Translations under genes and position numbers: made by a program
In this document: piece after piece, positions 37,312 to 43,217 of the stretch
Numbering within the stretch: the first letter of the stretch is position 1
Layout of the letters: each line of letters starts with the position of its first letter
Notes under the pieces: generated by a model
The model's database searches: none
What the model was told of the DNA's origin: nothing
What the model saw: the letters and a program-made list of their open reading frames with translations, nothing else
IMG/VR virus record: IMGVR_UViG_3300046787_000054
Coordinates: 1 to 43,217 of that record
Source of the DNA: a virus
Length of the DNA: 43,217 bases
Strand: one strand, 5' to 3'

Positions 37312-38538
37312 TCAACCCTTCTTACGTTTCAATACGCCATCTTGCATGTAGTAGCTACCGGGAGGAAGCTTGTCATATTCCTGTTTGCTAGTAGGCTTAG
37401 CAGGACTGCTCTCAGTATAAGTGTTACTAGGAACTTCTTTGCCTGCTGGTTTGGCAGGTGTTGTTGGCTTAGCCTCTGGCTTAGCTTCTGGTTTTGGTTC
37501 TGCTTTAGGCTTTGGATACAGCTCAAGTTCAGTAACCAAGTTATCAATAACAGACTTCTTACCCGGAAAATCAGGAGCACTGATAGCAAGGTTCAATTCT
37601 TTTTGAACTTGATCACGACGGAAGTTGTCACGAGCTTGAACAGCTTTGGTGTAAGCAGCCTCTGATGCAGCAGAAGGTTTAGAATTATCAAAGAACACAC
37701 CAATCTTGCTCTTTGTTTGCTCAAGGTCAGCAGCCTCAACAGCAGCATCTAACTTCTCAAGAGTCTTACGACCAGAGCGTTCGATGTTCTCTTGTGCTCG
37801 TGTGTAGATGTTCCAGTCACGCATATCACGATCATCACCACCAGCAAGTCTACGACTAGTGATAGCGTTCTCACGAATAAAAGCAATGCGCTCACGAGAC
37901 TGGTTGATTAGCTCTTGTTTCTGAAGCTCAACTTGTTTAAGTTGGACGCCCATCTGACCTTTAGCGTTAAGCATCAGGTTCTTAGTGGCCTCTTTTTTTT
38001 CAGTACCAGACATCTTTGCCCAATTGTCTGCACCAATTTTGTCAATAATAATATTACGATTGACTTCTGGAAGACCACCAACAAACTCTTCAATCTTATC
38101 GTCAGGTACGGCTGCAATAACACCATAGGCATTACCAATTTGTTGGGCATCTAAGTCCAACTGTTTTTGTTGATTAGCAATCTTCTTAGCATCAAATGTT
38201 TCAGCAGCAGCTAGTCTTTTAGCTCCACCTTCTACATCATTTGCCATCATCTGTGTAGCACCTTGCATACGCAATACAGTGCCGTAATCCTGCTCATCAA
38301 GGGCAGTCTGAAACTTAGGATCTTGTTGCAACTCTTGCAGTTTTGCACGAGAGTTTTCAGAATCTTTAAACCCAGTCTCTGCTACTAGGTTAGCAAGCTT
38401 AGACTTTTGAGTGTTAGCAATTACTTGCTCAGCCTGTGCTTGACCAACTTGCGTAGCCAAAGGTGCAGCGCCCATGTTCTGCATCATGGTCATTGCAGCA
38501 TCACTACCCTTTGCTGCATCTGTCATTAAATATGCCAT
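37312..38538 (-). CDS. Internal virion (ejection) protein, 408 aa
   Basis: Mostly helical and polar: DSENSRAKLQELQQDPKFQT, then KKIANQQKQLDLDAQQIGNA and QMGVQLKQVELQKQELINQS. A Pro/Lys/Glu-rich linker (EPKPEAKPEAKPTTPAKPAG) precedes a conserved-looking C-terminal tail TSKQEYDKLPPGSYYMQDG, a pattern seen at the ends of other virion proteins. Position between the 218-aa and 1495-aa ejection-type genes matches the T7 gp14-gp15-gp16 or P22 gp7-gp20-gp16 sets. Likely injected with DNA. Confidence 0.7.
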   Translation of the reverse strand: MAYLMTDAAKGSDAAMTMMQNMGAAPLATQVGQAQAEQVIANTQKSKLANLVAETGFKDSENSRAKLQELQQDPKFQTALDEQDYGTVLRMQGATQMMANDVEGGAKRLAAAETFDAKKIANQQKQLDLDAQQIGNAYGVIAAVPDDKIEEFVGGLPEVNRNIIIDKIGADNWAKMSGTEKKEATKNLMLNAKGQMGVQLKQVELQKQELINQSRERIAFIRENAITSRRLAGGDDRDMRDWNIYTRAQENIERSGRKTLEKLDAAVEAADLEQTKSKIGVFFDNSKPSAASEAAYTKAVQARDNFRRDQVQKELNLAISAPDFPGKKSVIDNLVTELELYPKPKAEPKPEAKPEAKPTTPAKPAGKEVPSNTYTESSPAKPTSKQEYDKLPPGSYYMQDGVLKRKKG

Positions 38539-38547
38539 GATTAGTCC

Positions 38548-39204
38548 TTAACGAATAGATGGTCCAGAAGCACCGCCATAATCAGCCGTGTCTACTCCAC
38601 CTGAGCTGCCATAAGAGCCCATCCCGTAGCCAGTAGTATCAACTGTGTATCCTGGATTTGTAGTGGGGCTATTAAACGATTTGTACAAACTAGACATACC
38701 AGATGTAAGAGAGCCTATGCCTTGCATAACTGCTGCGTCATTCATGTTGCCTTGGTTAATACCAAGAGCTGCTGCTTGAGCAGGATTATTGACAGCACCA
38801 GAACCTTGAGCCAGTCGGTTCAAGTAATCAGTCATAAAGCCGTAGTAACCTTTTTCAGCAGTCTTTTCTAAAGCAATTTGTTCGTTACCAGAGCGCAACA
38901 TACCTGATGCAGCAGCACTACGTTTAGAAGCTTCTAATGCAGGGTCCATCACACCAGTTTGGAACTGTGTATAACCGGGCATTTGAGTTAGATCTGTTTG
39001 TCCACCAGTCATAGCGCCAGCGTACAGTGCTCCAAGATTTGCTCGATAAGGAGCAAAAGGATCAGCAGCATTTTGTGCTCCAGTACCAGAGCCACCACCA
39101 ACAGGATCATTACCAAAACCTAAAGCATTGGTAATGCCCCCGTTTGTCAATGAGTTGACGCCAGCAGCCGTTGCAACTACAGCGGCAGTAGTAACCATAG
39201 ACAT
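38548..39204 (-). CDS. Internal virion (DNA ejection) protein, 218 aa
   Basis: Ala/Gly/Ser-rich. The N-terminus (VTTAAVVATAAGVNSLT) is hydrophobic. The core PFAPYRANLGALYAGAMTGG, then VMDPALEASKRSAAASGMLR and GNEQIALEKTAEKGYYGFMT matches the QxG/ARxGMxxSG-type pattern of podovirus DNA-transfer proteins (T7 gp14/P22 gp7-like). The C-terminus is Gly/Tyr/Ser-rich. First of the three ejection-protein genes. Confidence 0.72.
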   Translation of the reverse strand: MSMVTTAAVVATAAGVNSLTNGGITNALGFGNDPVGGGSGTGAQNAADPFAPYRANLGALYAGAMTGGQTDLTQMPGYTQFQTGVMDPALEASKRSAAASGMLRSGNEQIALEKTAEKGYYGFMTDYLNRLAQGSGAVNNPAQAAALGINQGNMNDAAVMQGIGSLTSGMSSLYKSFNSPTTNPGYTVDTTGYGMGSYGSSGGVDTADYGGASGPSIR

Positions 39205-39205
39205 A

Positions 39206-39658
39206 TTAAGATCCTTCTAGTGTGTTAACAGACTTAGACTCTAAAGCCAGCTTTCTAGTCTGCAATTTATGACTATCTGGCGTTAGGTCTTCTTCAATTT
39301 TGTCTAGCTCTGTTTCTTCTGTATGTACTAGCGTAGTCCAGTACGTATCAGAATGTGCGTAACCTACTCTACGCATACCAGCTTGTGTTGGAAACACGTT
39401 GTATCCAGTAAGCCGCTTCATGCCAGTATCAGTCGTGACAGTGATGTCACCGACCATAACATTCATGTGATCTTTATTATGTGTTGCACCTACTAGAGAT
39501 ACTCCAGCAGGAATAAAGATTGTTCTTGAGTAAATTTTACCTGAAAGGTGATGCGTAGTCTGCAAATCAATCTGAGGCATGTTGTCCAACATAGACTCGT
39601 AACCATCTATCTTTTCCGCAGAAGGATTAGAAAAGATGTCAAGGATTTCAGTGCTCAT
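39206..39658 (-). CDS. Cupin-like virion-associated protein (copy 1)
   Basis: 150 aa. The centre SRTIFIPAGVSLVGATHNKD, then MNVMVGDITVTTDTGMKRLT and FPTQAGMRRVGYAHSDTYWT reads as a double-stranded beta-helix with His in the expected places (ATHNKDH, YAHSDT). Proteins like this lie beside tail-neck genes in several podoviruses. Whether it is an enzyme or a structural plug is unknown. The start overlaps the neck gene stop by 4 bp. Confidence 0.6.
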   Translation of the reverse strand: MSTEILDIFSNPSAEKIDGYESMLDNMPQIDLQTTHHLSGKIYSRTIFIPAGVSLVGATHNKDHMNVMVGDITVTTDTGMKRLTGYNVFPTQAGMRRVGYAHSDTYWTTLVHTEETELDKIEEDLTPDSHKLQTRKLALESKSVNTLEGS

Positions 39659-41547
39659 CTACGATACCTTCCACCACCTACTGATTGTTCTTGGTCCATC
39701 TCTCCGATACGGAAATCAATCTCTGCTGCATCCAACCGAAGAGGACAGTTACTAGTAACAAGAAACTCCCAAGCCCTACGACGATCAGCCCCACTAAGGT
39801 AGACTTGAGAACGTGAAGCATTGAGGTTTACCTCTCTGTAACTAGACCACGTATTGTAGTCGTCACCTGAGTGACGAATCTGCATCGTGCCTTCAACTTT
39901 ATCTCCAATGATCTCTAGGCGACCATAGAACTTACGCTTGGTAGTACCATTATCAGAGATGTCAGTAACTGTACGACAATAAATATCTTCACCATCATCT
40001 TGGTATACGTCTACATCTAATTCATAGATCTCAGCCGTATCATCGTCAAGCATGTAAGGAACACCTTGGACCTGAGCATAGTACGTAGGACGGAAATAAG
40101 ATTCGTAGTAAGTACCGGGGTTAGGTTGATCGTTAGATGCCATAGCCCACTGGGTCCATGTGTACCACATCTTTTCGCTAATGTCATACACCAAAGTCTT
40201 GTTGGTATTATGCAAAGTCAAGATGTAGAGGGTGTGCCCACTGATTGTGTAGCAATACGCAGATACTTCTGACAATGAGTCAGCAGCTAAGTGCTTATCA
40301 ATGTTGTGCGTAGACACACGAACAGCAGCAACACCGTCCATGATATACACAGAACGACCATAGGTCTTGCTAGTACCGATCCAAAGAACAGTATTGCTAG
40401 TAGAGACAATAGAGTCTCCAGAAGCACAACCAATCTCAGAGGTGTAACTCTGAGCTACACCTAGAGGAGAACCTGTAGCAGTACCTGCATCATAAAAGAA
40501 CTGTGTGCTTACGTTACCAAACGCAACAAGGTAGTTCAAATGCTTAGCAATGCCCACAAGGTTGTCAGCAGTTTGTTCAAAAGTTATGTAATCTAAAGCT
40601 CCCCAAGTTGTTGGATCACCAACAGCAGAGTTATAGATACGGTTACCAGTTGTTCCTAAGAACAAATAGTTGTTGAGATACGCAACCCCAGACACATAGG
40701 GTCCAGCAGGAACTGCATTTAAAGATGGGGTAAGTACACCACCTGTCCCGTTGTCTGTAAACGTAATTGTTCCACTAACAGCACCTGAGTTAGCTACATC
40801 AACTGTTACCGTTGTACCAACAACGCTCGTTACCTTAGCACTAGTACCAACACCAGTACCTGTAACACCCATGCCCACATAGATGCCTGTAGCACTAGAC
40901 ACCACAATAGTGAATTGAGTGCTAGTTCCAGTTCCAGTAGGAGTTTGAGTAGTAGGCTTTACGATGTTACAAATAGGTGCAGAAGAGTACCCACTACCAG
41001 CGTTACTAATAGCTACAGCAGTAATGACACCTCCAGTAACTGTTGCAGTAGCAGCAGCAGTACCAGAAGAAAATGTCAGCGTGATGCCAGCACTGTAGTT
41101 GTTACCGGGGTTATCAATGCTAATCTTATGAACAATGTCATTAGCTAACGAGACAAACGCATAGCTAGAGTTCAACAGATAGGGAGTTACTTTGTTGTGG
41201 AAGAACAGCTCTGCATCTAGAAATGTCTTGACAAAGTAGCTTTGGCTAGTTGACGTAGACGTAGTGCCAAGCGTAGTCTTAGTCCAAGTACTAGGATCTA
41301 TTTTATAAACTGTGTCATCAATGACAGCAATTAAATAACTTCCAAGACTAGACAAGCCTTGGCTATCTACAGAGGCAGGGGGAGTAACAGTAACCACCTG
41401 CATCTTAGAGACAATGCCCGGACGCTTAACAAACTCTCGCTTCTGATCTCTTGTTTCAAAGAAACAGTTGGATGAGTATGAGTCTTTAGCAAAAGACCCA
41501 CTACGAGATTCAATAGGCTGTGTTAACGGGATACGTTCGGTAGCCAT
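39655..41547 (-). CDS. Tail-neck/DNA stabilisation protein (P22 gp10-like)
   Basis: 630 aa. N-terminal RIPLTQPIESRSGSFAKDSY, then SSLGSYLIAVIDDTVYKID and FLGTTGNRIYNSAVGDPTTW match the beta-propeller-type packaged DNA stabilisation proteins, which close the portal after packaging. A beta-rich insertion (about residues 145-260) holds two related units, IDNPGNNYSAGITLTFSSG and ISNAGSGYSSAPICNIV, typical of phage carbohydrate-contact or decoration repeats. The C-terminal half (SEKMWYTWTQWAM) supports the gp10 class. Located after the gp4-like adaptor gene. Confidence 0.78.
   Translation of the reverse strand: MATERIPLTQPIESRSGSFAKDSYSSNCFFETRDQKREFVKRPGIVSKMQVVTVTPPASVDSQGLSSLGSYLIAVIDDTVYKIDPSTWTKTTLGTTSTSTSQSYFVKTFLDAELFFHNKVTPYLLNSSYAFVSLANDIVHKISIDNPGNNYSAGITLTFSSGTAAATATVTGGVITAVAISNAGSGYSSAPICNIVKPTTQTPTGTGTSTQFTIVVSSATGIYVGMGVTGTGVGTSAKVTSVVGTTVTVDVANSGAVSGTITFTDNGTGGVLTPSLNAVPAGPYVSGVAYLNNYLFLGTTGNRIYNSAVGDPTTWGALDYITFEQTADNLVGIAKHLNYLVAFGNVSTQFFYDAGTATGSPLGVAQSYTSEIGCASGDSIVSTSNTVLWIGTSKTYGRSVYIMDGVAAVRVSTHNIDKHLAADSLSEVSAYCYTISGHTLYILTLHNTNKTLVYDISEKMWYTWTQWAMASNDQPNPGTYYESYFRPTYYAQVQGVPYMLDDDTAEIYELDVDVYQDDGEDIYCRTVTDISDNGTTKRKFYGRLEIIGDKVEGTMQIRHSGDDYNTWSSYREVNLNASRSQVYLSGADRRRAWEFLVTSNCPLRLDAAEIDFRIGEMDQEQSVGGGRYRR
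39748..39759. repeat. Exact copy of dispersed palindrome GTTACTAGTAAC (inside gp10-like gene)
   Basis: Perfect palindrome read as Val-Thr-Ser-Asn near the C-terminus of the gp10-like protein. See the finding on the dispersed family. Confidence 0.7.
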
Positions 41548-41549
41548 AC

Positions 41550-42314
41550 TTACCTCGAATAAGAGTTGTTGCTACTAGATCTAAAGTCTGGGGCAAAGAA
41601 TGTACTAGCCACTTCAACATCCCAATCATTGAGAAGTTGACGGTAAGCTGTAGCCCTGTTGGTAATTTCTTGGCGAGTGTTCATAGGAACACCATACTCA
41701 AGAGACAACTGATCTGCAAGGTTCCATACCAGTGTGTTCATCCACTCATTAGGGAAGTCTGCAATTTGACTAGAGGTAGTGATGTCATTCAATGGCATCT
41801 GAGCTACAAGATGTAACTCAAGGTTTGCAGCAGCATTAGCATCAGGGGTCAAGAACACATACAAGATACCATTCAGCGCCTTGGTGTCGTAGAACACAGT
41901 ATTAGCTGTACCTGTAGAGAACTTAGAACCAAGAGTGTTGTACTCGTTCTTAGATACAACCATGAATGGTGTATCAATGTTTGGAGTAACTTCAAGATTA
42001 CGATACCAGCCTTGGATAACTTTCAAAGGTCGATCAGTAATTGGCACTGTTGGATTCTGAGTGTCGTACATCAAAGCAGAAGAAGCTCCACCCAAGATGT
42101 AGCTTGTTTGGTTTGCAATGAGTGGAACAATCAGCTCAGATGTTTTCCAGATCTTCAAACCTTCTGTACTCATCTGTTTGATAAGAAGGTTGAGAGACAT
42201 GTTTGCATTGGCAATGGTTGCAGCATCAGGTGTGTCACCAATCTCAAGCACACCAAGCTTACGTAAAGCTAGTGCAATAACTTCATCACGGGTGATTGAA
42301 TAGTTTGATGACAT
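41550..42314 (-). CDS. Head-tail adaptor/tail accessory factor (P22 gp4-like)
   Basis: 254 aa. ITRDEVIALALRKLGVLEIG, then ANANMSLNLLIKQMSTEGLK and the C-terminal NEWMNTLVWNLADQLSLEYG are the standard pattern of the P22 gp4-like adaptor family, which binds the portal ring and starts tail assembly. The region after the N-terminal helices is beta-rich. It is the first clear neck gene past the window junction, followed 2 bp later by the gp10-like gene. Confidence 0.85.
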   Translation of the reverse strand: MSSNYSITRDEVIALALRKLGVLEIGDTPDAATIANANMSLNLLIKQMSTEGLKIWKTSELIVPLIANQTSYILGGASSALMYDTQNPTVPITDRPLKVIQGWYRNLEVTPNIDTPFMVVSKNEYNTLGSKFSTGTANTVFYDTKALNGILYVFLTPDANAAANLELHLVAQMPLNDITTSSQIADFPNEWMNTLVWNLADQLSLEYGVPMNTRQEITNRATAYRQLLNDWDVEVASTFFAPDFRSSSNNSYSR

Positions 42315-42331
42315 CCTTAACCTTTTATTGT

Positions 42332-42691
42332 TTACAGAGGCTTAGCAAAGCCTTCTGTTAGGGGGTTCTCAACTCCAACAGGAATCATAGATGGATCGAG
42401 TACATCTTCTTCACGCTCACCAGTGCGTAGAGCATGTAAGCATGAGGCAACAGTATTATCCTCTAACGCAGTCAAAAAATGGCGCTTACCTTTAGCAATG
42501 TAGATTAAATGTGGAGCTTTAAAAATTGTCTTATTGCCCTCAACATCTACCTCTACACTTCCTTTGGATAGCAGTGTGATGTGATCAAAGTTGTGTACGT
42601 GACCTTCGTTGCGATCACCAGCTTTAACAAAGTGCATCATTCGAACCCAAAGATTCGAAACGCAGCTCATTGTTGTTTCTGGGTAACTCAT
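42332..42691 (-). CDS. Cupin-like virion-associated protein (copy 2)
   Basis: 119 aa. DRNEGHVHNFDHITLLSKGS, then VDVEGNKTIFKAPHLIYIAK and GKRHFLTALEDNTVASCLHA match a single cupin domain: a GHxHxxDH metal-type motif followed by PxxxxxIxxGxxH. Small cupins in this position are common in aquatic podoviruses and of unknown role, perhaps structural. Overlaps the upstream gene by 4 bp. Confidence 0.7.
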   Translation of the reverse strand: MSYPETTMSCVSNLWVRMMHFVKAGDRNEGHVHNFDHITLLSKGSVEVDVEGNKTIFKAPHLIYIAKGKRHFLTALEDNTVASCLHALRTGEREEDVLDPSMIPVGVENPLTEGFAKPL

Positions 42692-43074
42692 AACTGTGTA
42701 GTACCAATCTCAGTTGGGTCCGAAGGTAACACTCCAAACTTGACAAGCGCCTTGGCTGTTCGCTTCTCAAACTGAACTTGCTCCCACATAGCAGCGTTTG
42801 CTGCTGCTTCTGGGTCCGGTGTTTCAACTGGTAATTCCTGTACGAGTGCAACGATTTGATCGAAGCCAGTAGCCGAAGCCACCTCTTGCTCCCGTTGTGT
42901 TGCCCAAGTTGGAGCGCGGTGCATGATCTCCTCGTGTAGCGCGGTGCCTGTCAAAAACACACCATCAACAACCGGAACGTCGATAGCGTACATACCCATA
43001 GGCTTTTCGCCCTCTTTGTAGAGAACTTCAATTTGCCCAATTTCCGGCGTTGCGCGAATAATCTGATAGTCCAT
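42688..43074 (-). CDS. Hypothetical protein downstream of the adhesin (possible fibre-assembly factor)
   Basis: 128 aa. IIRATPEIGQIEVLYKEGEK, then MGMYAIDVPVVDGVFLTGTA and LHEEIMHRAPTWATQREQEV are followed by a helical, Glu-rich C-terminus. Similar small proteins follow phage glycine-rich adhesins and may assist their folding or assembly, but I do not recognise a named family. It starts in the adhesin stop codon (TAATG), so the two are translationally coupled. Confidence 0.6.
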   Translation of the reverse strand: MDYQIIRATPEIGQIEVLYKEGEKPMGMYAIDVPVVDGVFLTGTALHEEIMHRAPTWATQREQEVASATGFDQIVALVQELPVETPDPEAAANAAMWEQVQFEKRTAKALVKFGVLPSDPTEIGTTQL

Positions 43075-43217
43075 TATGAAATTCCTCCGTTACGTGTACC
43101 TGTTGCAATCCATGTAATGTTACTGTTACCAGTAACTGCTCCGCCAGCAGCACCACCACCAGCGCCAGCACCATAGTTATTACCAGAGCCTCCTGTGGCT
43201 CCTGCTGAGCCATAGCT
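43074..43217 (-). CDS. Glycine-rich tail adhesin, C-terminal 47 codons (cut by window edge)
   Basis: Reading leftward from base 43217 the frame is open: SYGSAGATGGSGNNYGAGAG, then GGAAGGAVTGNSNITWIATG and TRNGGIS before TAA. The GNSNITWxxTGTRNGxIS ending is the standard C-terminus of phage glycine-rich adhesins whose start has the form seen at 736-1. The two parts are therefore most likely one gene of about 290-300 residues. Direct joining of base 1 to base 43217 does not keep the frame, so a few bases are missing or the assembly is imperfect there. Confidence 0.85.
   Translation of the reverse strand, partial: SYGSAGATGGSGNNYGAGAGGGAAGGAVTGNSNITWIATGTRNGGIS

Noticed and set aside
1-43217. 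CRISPR array, insertion sequence, integrase or repressor
   Set aside because: No regularly spaced repeats, transposase motifs, Tyr/Ser recombinase motifs or CI-like protein were seen. The tRNA-like element is therefore not taken as an attachment site.

Overview
The window looks like an essentially complete genome of a virulent, short-tailed (podovirus-like) tailed phage, Caudoviricetes. It carries small and large terminase, portal, scaffold and HK97-like coat genes, P22 gp4/gp10-like tail-neck genes, three large ejection-protein candidates, and a full lysis cassette. It also has its own replication set: TOPRIM primase, DnaB-type helicase, family A DNA polymerase, an SSB-like protein, a 5'-3' exonuclease and an endonuclease I. 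I see no integrase, excisionase, CI-like repressor or RNA polymerase, so I infer a lytic phage that uses host RNA polymerase. The gene set resembles aquatic podoviruses of Gram-negative bacteria (a two-component spanin implies an outer membrane). The host cannot be named from sequence alone.

Layout: the rightward (+) arm at 14.2-29.8 kb holds early and replication genes. The leftward (-) arm runs from 13.1 kb down to base 1 and then, if the ends are joined, from 43.2 kb down to 29.8 kb. Read that way, the late arm has textbook order: small basic proteins and terminase (13.1-10.2 kb), portal, GroES-like, scaffold and coat (10.2-4.5 kb), fibre and decoration proteins (4.3-0 kb), then across the junction cupin, neck and tail proteins (43-39.2 kb), ejection proteins (39.2-32.8 kb) and lysis (32.4-29.8 kb). 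One glycine-rich adhesin gene is cut by the window ends: its start is at 1-736 and its end at 43074-43217. This strongly suggests a circularly mapped genome, although direct joining leaves the two halves out of frame.

The two arms diverge from a roughly 1.1 kb control region (13078-14204). It holds a tRNA-like element, promoter-like hexamers, tandem 12-bp repeats, a GC-rich island and a structured 5' leader. The arms converge at 29.8 kb, where the last genes overlap by 18 bp with no terminator between them.

The most interesting material is: (i) a CobT-like VWA protein with an HExxH motif paired with a CobS/MoxR-like AAA+ ATPase, preceded by an Nmad5-like protein; (ii) a structured, possibly pseudoknotted RNA between the SSB-like and exonuclease genes; (iii) a dispersed near-palindromic 12-mer family, GTTACTAGTAAC, with 4 exact and at least 13 one-mismatch copies in different reading frames and between genes; (iv) alternative-hairpin leaders in the early region; (v) a GroES-like protein in the head operon; (vi) an HExxH domain in the 1495-residue virion protein.
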